In this document: positions 10,501 through 20,269 of the stretch, one piece after another
Layout of the letters: every line of letters begins with the position of its first letter
Numbering within the stretch: position 1 is the first letter of the stretch
Source: Yamagishiella unicocca
Lineage: Eukaryota > Chlorophyta > Chlorophyceae > Chlamydomonadales > Volvocaceae
Length of the DNA: 64,000 nucleotides
Assembly (NCBI GenBank): GCA_003116995.1
Contig: BDSL01000023.1
Coordinates: 62,001 to 126,000, forward strand
Direction: 5' to 3'
Notes under the pieces: generated by a model
Told to the model about the DNA's origin: nothing
Seen by the model: only the letters and a program-made list of their open reading frames with translations
The model's database searches: none
Position numbers and translations under genes: made by a program

Positions 10501-11413
10501 GCGAGGCCGATCGAAGGTTGCCGGAGAAGCCGATGCTTGCCGATTGGCCCGGACGTCCTCGTGCGGCGATCCCGAGAGGCGAATTTCGGTGGGGACGTTC
10601 CTTTCACCTAGTTCTTGCTACCGTTAAGCTGCGTGCCCAAGAGCGAGGCCGATCGAAGGTTGCCGGAGAAGCCGATGCTTGCCGATTGGCCCGGACGTCC
10701 TCGTGCGGCGATCCCGAGAGGCGACTTTCGGTGGGGACGTTCCTCTCACCTAGTTCTTGCTACCGTTAAGCTGCGTGCCCAAGAGCGAGGCCGATCGAAG
10801 GTTGCCGGAGAAGCCGATGCTTGCCGATTGGCCCGGACGTCCTCGTGCGGCGATCCCGAGAGGCGAATTTCGGTGGGGACGTTCCTTTCACCTAGTTCTT
10901 GCTACCGTTAAGCTGCGTGCCCAAGAGCGAGGCCGATCGAAGGTTGCCGGAGAAGCCGATGCTTGCCGATTGGCCCGGACGTCCTCGTGCGGCGATCCCG
11001 AGAGGCGACTTTCGGTGGGGACGTTCCTCTCACCTAGTTCTTGCTACCGTTAAGCTGCGTGCCCAAGAGCGAGGCCGATCGAAGGTTGCCGGAGAAGCCG
11101 ATGCTTGCCGATTGGCCCGGACGTCCTCGTGCGGCGATCCCGAGAGGCGAATTTCGGTGGGGACGTTCCTTTCACCTAGTTCTTGCTACCGTTAAGCTGC
11201 GTGCCCAAGAGCGAGGCCGATCGAAGGTTGCCGGAGAAGCCGATGCTTGCCGATTGGCCCGGACGTCCTCGTGCGGCGATCCCGAGAGGCGAATTTCGGT
11301 GGGGACGTTCCTCTCACCTAGTTCTTGCTACCGTTAAGCTGCGTGCCCAAGAGCGAGGCCGATCGAAGGTTGCCGGAGAAGCCGATGCTTGCCGATTGGC
11401 CCGGACGTCCTCG
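4590..11413 (+). repeat. 142-bp tandem satellite, main block
   Basis: About 48 units in the same orientation and phase as the left block. Spacing of identical landmarks is 142 bp except for a few 1-bp gains or losses and one unit lengthened by about 69 bp near 5960-6050. Variant sites recur: GAATTT or GACTTT, TTGCCGGAG or TTGCCGTAG, and GATCGAAGG or GATCAATGG. With the nested insert removed and these indels allowed for, both blocks sum to 55 unit lengths. The array starts and ends at the same point of the unit, next to CTCG at both borders. No function is evident. Size and purity fit a centromeric, pericentric or subtelomeric satellite. Confidence 0.97.
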
Positions 11414-14400
11414 CGTGGCAGCTAAGCCTCACGGTAAGAAGTATGCACAAAAGGGGGAAAGGCACGCAAGGGGGAACTTGCGAGTGTCGTACTTGGACGA
11501 TGTGTGAGAGAACGTATCTTTCTCAAACCTTTGTTCCTTGCATTTCTAAATTGAGCCAGATGGAGCTTGTAACGAGCTAAGAAGGCTAATAAAAAATGCG
11601 CCGCATTTCACGACGATTTACAAGGGAATAGGAGTCATAGGAGGCAAAGGGTGCATAGGGCGCATGGAAGGCTCTGTGGGCTTGGGGTTACCATCGCTGC
11701 CTCATCGGCCGGCCCACCCACCAGGCAGGCGCTCTAACCCTCTTGCCAGCTGCCACAGCCCCCGCCATCCCCCACCGCTCACCATCAACCACTAACCACC
11801 GGGTCGCAAACCCAACCTGCCCACCTGCATCCACCCACCGACCCACCAGCCGGGGATACACTGAGCTCCGGTTCTGTGCCAGGATTACAGCTAGGTCAGG
11901 TGTCTGACCCACGCCGGGCTCAGCCTTGACAAGTCCAGGCTCTAATTTTATCTTATTTGCTGGGCACGCCTCCTCGTCATCCGAGTCGAGGAGCTCATAG
12001 ACGTCAACATCGGGCCCTGGGCACGTGCGAGGGTCCGGCACGGGCATCTACAGGTTAGGGGCACATTGCCAAAACAACACGTACACATGACGCATGCGGG
12101 CGGACGGAACGAGTGAAGCCGCGCAGAATAACCTTTACTCCTTACTGCCTGCCAGAATGTGCTCCAGGAAGCGCATGCGATGCAATGCTGGCCTCACCAG
12201 GGGGGAGTGCTGATGGCCGCCTTTGTTGATCGCGTATCTAACTGGACGGGTCCGGGCCGACTCCTGCGACAGGACGGGCACGATGGGAAAATGCCGGAAA
12301 CCCGCGCGTCCGTCACAACTCAAGGTGCCGAGGAGCAAGCATGCGAGATCGCTTCGGGGTCACGCATCGCATGCATACGGCGGCGCCATGGGATTTGCCG
12401 GCCCGCGCTGGCAACCCGCGCACCTGAGGGCCGCCCTGGCTTGCCGCTCGTGTCCGACTTGCTGGCGTCGGTAGCCATCTGTCCTGAACAGAAGAGCAAA
12501 CACGACGGCGGTCACCCAATAGATGCTCAGGTGCTTTCTAACTAAATGCCGGCATGGACGTCGTTCCGACGATAAAATGTATCATCTTACTGCTATAATT
12601 TGACACCTCTGTGGCCTTGGAATGCTCGGTCGTCGCCGCTGCGCACTTCCGCGACTGCGAGCGCCCCGGGCCCGAGATGCTCCCGACCGTCAAGCTCCCC
12701 GGCGGCTTTACCTACGTTACATGCATACTAGACCATCACATTGCTGAAATCCTCACTGTATCTCTACTTTTTCTGCTGTCGTGGTGCTGGCTTCCCATGG
12801 CTGCGCAACTTACAATTTGAAGGCGCAACCTGTGTCCTTCCGTCAAGGGCTTCCCGATTCCATAAAGAGTGAAGCAAACAGCGGTGTTTTGGCTAAGATA
12901 CGCGAAAGTCGGTTGTCGCAAGGGGGGCCCTATGCCCAGGAGGGGCGCGATATAGGCGAGGCCAGCGGACAGCACTGTCAGTTACCGGTACAAACGCCGG
13001 CAGCGGCAGACATTCTCCATTACCAGCGTCACTGCACGCATGGTGTATCTGATCAACGAGGTGATGGGGAAGACTCTGACTGCTACACTAAAGGAGCTAG
13101 CAAAAGGCACGTGGAAAGTCGTAATGTCGGTACCAAGGGTACCCCCCTGTGCCCCCGACCTATTTATTACACGGGTGCAATCGAATCCCCCTCCGCTTTC
13201 TTTGATGCCCCGCCATTCTGGGCCTGCGTGCTCCCTCTCTTATTGCGACGCAGGAGTGAGGTGGCTCCGCAATGCCTGCGCGCTGTGTCTGGTGATTACA
13301 TGCAGCAGGAGGTTGGACTGGCGCTTGCGGATGCGCTGCATTCTGGCGACGAGCTCCTGCGGTATGTATGCAAGCTTACCGCGGAGTATGGGGTCTTAGA
13401 CATGCCTGCACAGTTACCAAATGGAGTGGCACAGGTGCAGCCGCAGCGGCAGGTGCAGCGGCCCCCAAATGCGTAGCGAGGTGGGGTCTCTGGTGCCCAT
13501 GCGCCTACTGTACCGGCAAGCGCGTAATCGCATCTTATGTGCAGCACCGTGGGGAGAGGCCAACTGCGGCGCGCATTAGGGCACGGGGTACAGCAGCCAC
13601 CCAACCACCTGCCAGCACGGGCTCAACTGCAGCAGCAACCGCAGTGGCCCCCGACTGCGAGCATGGCCTGGGCTCTGGAGCGCATGCCGGTACAGTACCG
13701 GCAAGGGCGCAACCGCAGCAGCAGCAAAGTGCTACAGTGGGGGAAAGGGCCGACTGTGGGGCGGCGAATTGCTTATAGGCGGGACCAGCAGCAGCGCGAA
13801 GGACATCATGAGCAGTGAGGGGGGAGGATGCACTTGTGCGCACCACATTGCTCGTCACCCACCCACTGTGTGGCGTGTCACCACTGGTGCTGCAACAGCG
13901 ACCACACACTGCCGCCTGAACGAGTCCTTGGAGGAGGCGCTTGTGGGGGGGGCGGATGGCGAATGGGCGGAATAGAACCGGCGCTAGGGGCATGACATAT
14001 CAGTGGGAGGAGAGGCTGCACTGTTTATGTTACTCACCTACTACGGCCTGCTCTGCAACAGGGGCTATGAATAGCCCTACGGGACATAACTTGCTTTCAC
14101 GTCAGTAACATACTTTCGGTGTTTCTTAACGCCTCGTCAATTGGCCCACGGCATATGGAGTCGTCCCGGCACCTTTCCTCGTGTTTGGCAGCCAGACTAG
14201 ACCAGGGAGCAATCAGATCCGGGTTCAACAATGCTTTTACGCTACACCCGTCCCCCGCCCCATTGGCCGCGTAGTATCCTATGCCAGACAGGATGGGAAT
14301 GTTGGTTGGGCGCAAATGCTTTGCTGGAACCATGATCCGGTTGCTCCTGGACGCGCCTGGTCTAGCCTGGTTCCGAACATGTTGAAAGGTGCCGGGACTC

Positions 14401-14430
14401 CGTACATAGCGTTCGACGTAAACCAACGTT
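11414..14430. other. Gene-poor stretch with possible exon fragments
   Basis: Mixed-composition DNA between the satellite and the retrotransposon. Two weakly supported coding-looking patches occur. One is a minus-strand exon at 11914-12047 (listed separately). The other is a plus-strand patch near 13007-13125, reading through MVYLINEVMGKTLTATLKEL to a GTACC donor, perhaps continuing at about 13254-13475 (VSGDYMQQEVGLALADAL). The phases of the latter two do not join cleanly. A degenerate duplication of about 180 bp, each copy containing GTACCGGCAAG, lies at 13480-13720. It may be decayed transposon DNA. Confidence 0.4.
11914..12047 (-). CDS. Acidic exon with SUMO-type motifs (tentative)
   Basis: Minus-strand ATG at 12045-12047, open for about 45 codons to a possible GTGGGT donor near 11913. 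The peptide contains a hydrophobic-acidic run (VYELLDSDDEE) that resembles a SUMO-interacting motif. It also has two sites of the psi-Lys-x-Glu SUMO-acceptor form (IKLE and VKAE). Such N-termini are seen in nuclear and transposon-encoded proteins. No downstream exon was found, so a complete gene is not claimed. Confidence 0.22.
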
Positions 14431-17400
14431 CCGATCCTCTCTGCTGGCATATACCCGGCTCCACTTCCTCGACCATGCCGACCTGCAGCAGCAGCTTGGC
14501 ACCTGGCTGGCCGCCGCGGTGGCGGCGGCCCCCACCGCCCCCGCCCACCTCCTCGACTGGTGGCCGGGCTTCAAACGGGCCCTCCGTGTCTCTGCAGCCC
14601 GCCTCAACATCGCCGCCCGCGCCCGGCGGACCTGGGCGGTTGGGGTCGAAGCGGCCGCCGGGGCGGCTGCTGAGGCCGCCCTGGCCGCGGTTGAGGCGGG
14701 ACAGCCGGCGGCCCTCCCCGCCGCCGTCGTGGCCCGCTCCGCCGAAGCGGCCGCTGCCCAACGTGCCACCGCTGGTGTCGCCCGCCGGACCCGCCACTCG
14801 TGGCTTCGCACCGGTGAACGGCCCTCCCCCACCATCACCCGCCACCTCCGCCCGCCCGCGGCCTGTCGCACCATCCCCGCCCTCCAGCGCCCGGATGGCT
14901 CCGTCAGCGCCGACCCACAGGAGCTCCCCTCCATCGTTGCGGCCTTCTGGCAGCGCATCTGCACGGCCCCTGCGGGCGACCCGCGGGCCCGCCACCATGT
15001 CCTGCAGGCCCTCCGTGCGCTGGGACGCCGCTGCCCACCCGCCGCAGTGGACGCCCTGGGCGGCCCCGTCGTTACCCCGGCGGAGGTGCTGGCTGCGCTC
15101 CACACCGGCCCCCCCCGGCCGGTCCCCGGGCGCTGACAGCCTCCCCACCGAGCTCTACCAACACTACGCCCCGACCCTTGCCCCCGTCCTCGCCGCCGTC
15201 TTCACCGCCTTTGCCGCCACCGGCTGTGCACCCGCCGGCTTCCTGGACGGGGTCATCACCTCCTTTTTCAAGGACCAGGACCCCACCCTCCCCGCCAACT
15301 ACCGCCCCATCACCCTGTTGGACACCGACTACAGGACCCTGGCCCGGGTCCTGGCCCGCCGCCTTCTCCCCGTTCTCGGGGATACGATCGACTCAGTGCA
15401 GACGGCCTTCCTGCAGCACCGGCGCATCTCGGACTCCGTCCTGCTCCTCCAACTCCTCCCCGCCCTCCTCCGCGCGGAGTCTCGCTCCTGTGCGGTGGTG
15501 TTCCTGGACTTCCAGAAGGCCTATGGCACGGTGGACCGCGTCTTCCTCCTGGAATGCCTGGATGCCCTGGGTGTGGACCCTGGCTGCCTTGCCTGGGTGC
15601 GACGCCTGCTGCAGGGCACCCGCTCTGCCGCCCTCGTCAACGGCCACCTGTCAGGTTGGGTGCCCATCGCTGCCGGCGTTCGACAGGGATGCCCGGCTGC
15701 GCCCCTCCTCTACCTCGCTCCCGGCCAGGCCCTCCTCTCCTGGCTGCAGCACGAAGCCATCGGCATCTCCCTCGCCGACCTCCGCCTCACCGCCTCCCAG
15801 TACGTGGATGACTGCACCCCCCTCCTCCGGGATGCTGCGGATGTCCCCCGCTTCCTGGCGGCCATGGACACCTTCCACGCCGCGTCGGGCCAGCAGCTCA
15901 ACCTCCGCAAAGTGAAGCTCCTGCCCCTGCCCGGTGGCCCCCGCGCCAGCCCTGCCGCCGCCCCGCCCCCCGCCTGCCCCACGGCCGCCAGTGCCCCTCC
16001 CCTCCCCCCCACCCCGGTGGCCGCTGCCGCCCCCCTGGCCGCCCCTGACGCCGGCCTGGCGCCCCGCCTCGCTGTCGTCCACTCCGCCTCCACTCTCGGC
16101 ATCACCTTCACCGCTGGTGCCCCTGGACCGTACCCTGTGGACCTCGACCGGGTCTACAGCCGCCTGCAGCGTGCTGCCACCCTGCCCCTCTCCGCCTTCG
16201 GTCGCGCCTTCGCCGCCTCGGGCTATGCCATCAGCCGTGTCCTCTACCACATGGAGTTCGTCGGCCTCCCCCCCCCCGGCCTGCGGGCGGCCCTTCAGGC
16301 CACCACCGCCGCCTTTGTCGACCGCCGCTGCACCCCCGCCGCGCATCAGGCCCGCGCCAACCGTCTACCTGCCGGAGCCGGCCTGCTCTACCTCGCCCTG
16401 CCCCCCTCCGCCGGCGGCTTCGGCCTCCTCCCCCTCGAAGCCCACGTACGGGCTCGCCACGCCGTCCTGGCCGTGCGGGGCCTGGCCGGCGCGTGTGGCC
16501 TCCTGCCGTCCGCCCCCCAGTGGCCCCAGCTCCTCCTCGCCCTCCTGCGCCACGGCCACCCCGCGGCCCACCCCCTGTGCCTCCTGCCCCTCCACGGCGA
16601 CGCCCGCACCACCGCCGCCCCGCTGGTGCTCGGCCGGCCCCTCCCACGGGGCTCCCCGGCCCTCGCCCAGCTGATTACGGCGCTCGCCCATCTCCCGCCC
16701 GTCACCATCCTGGACCCCACCCTGGCCGCCCGGGTGCCCTGGTGCTTCTCGGCGCCCCTCTGGGGCAACCCCCTCCTGGTCGACGCCACCGGCCGGGGCC
16801 TGGAGGCTGACTTCCCCGACCTAGCCCAACTGCGTGGGCTGGATACCGTGGGTGTCGCCGTCCAGTGCTACAATGCCCTGGGCCGGGTCCGGACGGCCCT
16901 CGCTGTCGCCGCCGCCGGGGGGCCCCCCGCCATGCGCTGTACCCAGTACCTGCGGCATGACGTCCTCCGCGACGTCCTCCGCCTCTCCCCCGCCCACCCC
17001 GTCTCGGCCTCGATACGGGATGGGGCCACGGGCCTGGCCCGTGTCGACGCCCTCGTTGGCCGCCTTCCCGCCACCTGGGCCCTCGCGGCCCTCCTCGTTC
17101 TGGCGGCCCCGGGGGGCGCGGCTGCCGCCCCCCCCGCTGCGGATGCCTGGGGCCGCCTGGCCCGCTGTGTCGGCTGGCGGGTGGGCCCCGCGGCCATCCC
17201 CCTCGTCTCCCTCACCGTCAAGTCGGCTACCATCCTGCAGCTGGGCCCAGCCTTCGCTGCTCTGGCGGCTAAGCATACGGCCTTCCTTCAGGAGGCCTGG
17301 GAGGCTCCCCTCCCCCCGGCGGCCCTGGCCTCCACCCTCCGGGAGTTTCAGGCCACTCTGGTGCGCCTCTGGCGTCTTCGCTGGGACAACATGCACAAGG

Positions 17401-18330
17401 AGCCCCTCTGGCGGCTCGCCATTAACGGCTTCCATGGCTTCCCCATGCACGCGGCCCTCCTGGCGCGGGGGTCGCCCACGACCCCCTGCCCGTGTGGAGC
17501 GTCCATGGCCACGGGCCGCCGGCGCCACCACTTCTGGGAGTGTGTGGTGGCCTTATCGCTGCGCGACGAGCTTGTGGAGGCGATGGGGGGCGCGGTTGTC
17601 TTGCTCCCGCAGCATTTATGGCTGGGTCGGCCCCCTTTGGGGGTGCACCCGCTTGTTTGGGATGTGGTGTGCTTGGCGGCCATCGCGGCGTTGGGCTTGG
17701 GGCTCCGCCTCCTTTTTCGGGTGCAGGCTGGGGCCCCCGGGGGGCGCATGCCGGTGGTGCGGGTGTGCGCAGCGGTGACGGCCGACTTCTGGGCCCGCCC
17801 CAGTGCGTTTGCCGCGCTGGGGCTGGCCCCCCGCGGGTGGGGGGCCGTCCCGTCCGATCACCCCTTCCTCGCCGCCTCGCCCGCGGGGGAGATGGTCTTC
17901 ACGGGCCGCCCGGGTGCCGAGGAGTGGCCCGACGGTTGACTCGGGTGCGGTTTTCTGGGCGTGTTTGGGTTATGGGGCCTTGGGCCCCCGCTCTGCTGTC
18001 TTTTGTGGGTGCTTTTGGGATCTGGGGCTTGGGGCCCCCGTTTTGCCGGGACGCGTTCCTCGCGTCTCGCTGCTGGCTTGGTGCAGGTGGTTCGTGTTTT
18101 CTGGACGCGCTTGTTCTCCTCCCCGTGCTTTGAGTTGTGCGTGCTGCCTTCTCCGTGTCCTCGTGTTTGGCTGCCTTCGGCTTTTGCCCCTTCCCGGCCG
18201 GTGAGGGCGGGCTCTTTTGCCCAGTGACCTGTGTCGTGGTCTGGCCCATCGGGCCCGCCTGGTTGCGCTTCTGCGCTTGAGCCGTTCTGGCTCCCTTGTC
18301 ATACTCGCATTCTGCTTAAAATTAACACGG
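14430..18330 (+). mobile_element. 5'-truncated L1-type non-LTR retrotransposon
   Basis: The segment holds a reverse transcriptase, an RT-linked zinc knuckle and a T/G-rich 3' untranslated tail that ends about 40-70 bp before the MAPEG start codon. No apurinic endonuclease domain precedes the RT, so the copy is 5'-truncated, as is typical of target-primed insertion. Base composition (long runs of CCC/GCC codons) is more extreme than in the neighbouring genes. Exact borders and a target-site duplication could not be fixed by eye, so both ends are approximate. Confidence 0.75.
14436..17939 (+). pseudogene. Frameshifted L1-type reverse transcriptase
   Basis: The upstream linker is coded in one frame from about 14436 to 15108 (landmarks LDHADLQQQLGTWL and PALQRPDGSVSADP). 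The rest is coded in another frame from about 15117 to the TGA at 17937-17939. The switch lies at or near a run of eight C (15109-15116), so a one-base indel is the likely cause. In the second frame are the RT entry motif NYRPITLLDTD (about 15300), motif A FLDFQKAY (15502 on), motif B GVRQGCP (about 15676) and the catalytic YVDD at 15801-15812. A C-terminal Cys/His knuckle has CPCG at 17487-17498 and HHFWEC about 40 nt later. The enzyme would copy element RNA at a nicked target site. Without an endonuclease and with the shift, this copy is probably dead. The nominal ATG at 14181 is a shadow. Confidence 0.8.
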
Positions 18331-18370
18331 CGTGTCCTGTGCTAGGGTAATCCTTCCTTACTAAGCTACA

Positions 18371-19144
18371 ATGAGCACTCTCTCGGCACCCCTTACTTGC
18401 CTGGCCGCTGGTGGTCTCGGAATTACCTACGCGGCGCTCCAGCTACGTGTTGGCTTCCATCGTCTCAACACTGGCATTACGTTCGGAACGACGACTGAGG
18501 GGAAGGCGGAAGATGAGCAGCTTACAGCAAAGATGCGCGCTGGTGCCAACATGCAGGCGAGTTGAAACACATTCCGAAGATACTATTGGTTGCACTTCTT
18601 GTGCAAACGGCTACGGCCGGGGCCGTCTCGGTTTCGAGCCCGTCGGCACGCGATTGCCCTGATTTCCGTTACATATAAGCGTCTCATCTCGCTGTATAGC
18701 TCGTTGCGACTGCATAGCGCGCAGTTATTGCGCTGGTAGGCTCACTGACCAGCGTCTGTGCCAGTGGCATCTCTGCTTGAGCTGACGCAGCTGAATCCCT
18801 GCAATCCACTTACCAATAGCGCTGCATGGCTGCTTCGTTACCGTCGGAAGCATTATATTCCGCTCCTCTCATCGCCTGAGCTTCCGCAGGAGTACATACC
18901 TCTGGGCCTCCTCATGATGCTTCTGATGGAGACTGCCACACCGCTGCCGCCCAAGGTGGTCGCAGTCTACGGCGCCACGTTCACCGCAGCACGCCTCTCG
19001 GTCGCTTACGCGCTCGCCAACACCTACAACCCTAAAGTCAACCCCATCCCGCCTCGCAAGTACGGCTTCCTAACCACCATCGGCTGCCTGGTGGCGGCCG
19101 GCACGTACTTAACCGTCTATGGCGCCAAGGCCCTTCGCAAGTGA
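18371..19144 (+). CDS. MAPEG-family membrane protein
   Basis: Two exons, 18371-18556 and 18890-19144, encode 146 residues, the usual size of the MAPEG family (membrane-associated glutathione/eicosanoid proteins and their small relatives). Exon 1 has a hydrophobic N-terminal helix and ends in KMRAGANMQ. Exon 2 starts EYIPLGLLMMLL, which together give the family signature R-x-x-A-N-x-x-E-Y-x-P-L. Two more hydrophobic helices follow. Joining at this point needs a GC donor (CAG then GCGAGT) and the acceptor TTCCGCAG, both in phase 0. Alternative GT donors nearby break the reading frame. The likely location is the ER or another membrane, and the substrate is unknown. The start codon lies only about 40-70 bp beyond the retrotransposon's 3' end, so its promoter may have been displaced or replaced. 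Confidence 0.8.
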
Positions 19145-20269
19145 TTAGCTCTCAGAACCGAGCGTGAACGCAGCGAAACATTGCCGGAGAGGGAGGGTCC
19201 GAGTGTGGCTGGACGAGGGCCAGTCGACCAGTATACGTAATAGTGGAACTTTGCTGATTGCGCAAGCAAGCCTGAGATTCCCCACGTGGAGGTTTCCTCA
19301 GGCGCAGGACGTGTGCTTGCGAGCCGTGCCTGTGAGTGATGTGATGGCTGTTAGCAGCGCGTGCACATGCTGATATCTCATCAAATTTGATATAAACTGA
19401 CATCCCGTACTTGGTGAGCCGTACTCCGAAGCATTGTCCTGGTGAACGCATGGTAACTCCTCAGAACGCAAAGACAGCCCTACAAGGCTGCCTCCTCCCC
19501 CGCACACACAAACACAAGGTGTGCTACGAGCCAGCCATTTAGTGATCCGGCCTCCTCCCCCGCACACACAAACACAAGGTGTGCTACGAGCCAGCCATTT
19601 AGTGATCCGGCCGCTTGGCCGTGCGAATTGAGCTGCCGCTGCTGCAGCACCAGCCAGACTGCTGTAAGCCAGACTGCTGTAAACTTGACTGCTGCCTCCG
19701 TTGCTGCATTGTGTCACTGCCGCATGATATCGGGGCCGGCCGCTACCGCATGTGCAGCCAGAATGTCAAACAGCAACACCAGCGGTTCCAAAGACGCGCT
19801 CCGACGGGAACTCCCCGCCACTTCCCGCCACACCCCGCCATATCGGTTGCAACTCCCACCAGATTTAATGATTAGACGGAATACACATTCTTCCGCGGGT
19901 TTGCGGGCATCGCAAGACTGTTAAGCAGCATCATCCTCGTTATCTGGGGCGGTGAGGGACGGTGGGGAAAGCGAGGGAAGTCCATGGAAGCCTCGTACGT
20001 TTCGTCGCTGCTTGCAATTGCACGCCACCTCACTGTATGCCAGAGCTGGTAATAAAAGCGTGCACTGCTTCAGCATAAGGCAGCGACATAAGCTGCGATT
20101 GGGACTCTTTCGATAGGAACAACCCTAGGCAGCAGAGCGCTCGCAAACCAACACGCAAACCTACACACTTGGCCCAAGTCGAAGGATCAACCAGTCCCAA
20201 TTTCCTTCATGCTTTGCGCTGTTAGCATAGGCGTAAACGGCGTGTTGCCCGCGCGCTAACGCGGAGCAA
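19145..20269. other. Intergenic stretch
   Basis: No coding region is supported. It contains a perfect 60-bp tandem duplication (listed separately), a threefold GACTGCTGTAA-like repeat at about 19658-19697 that supplies TGTAA, the green-algal polyadenylation signal, and probably the 5' leader of the CTLH gene. Confidence 0.5.
19491..19610 (+). repeat. Perfect 60-bp tandem duplication
   Basis: 19491-19550 and 19551-19610 are identical. Each copy begins CCTCCTCCCCCGCACACA and ends TTTAGTGATCCGG. The lack of any difference points to a recent duplication. Confidence 0.95.

Noticed and set aside
1553..11413. CRISPR array
   Set aside because: Repeats are contiguous with no unique spacers, and the genome is eukaryotic.
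1610..11507. Dozens of overlapping plus-strand frames of 60-190 residues with nearly the same peptide
   Set aside because: They are translations of the 142-bp satellite. The unit length shifts the frame each copy, and the same string appears in several frames, so no protein is implied.
14181..14430. ATG at 14181 as the true start of the retrotransposon ORF
   Set aside because: The first 300 codons of that frame are Pro/Arg-rich shadow. The real linker is read in another frame until about 15108.
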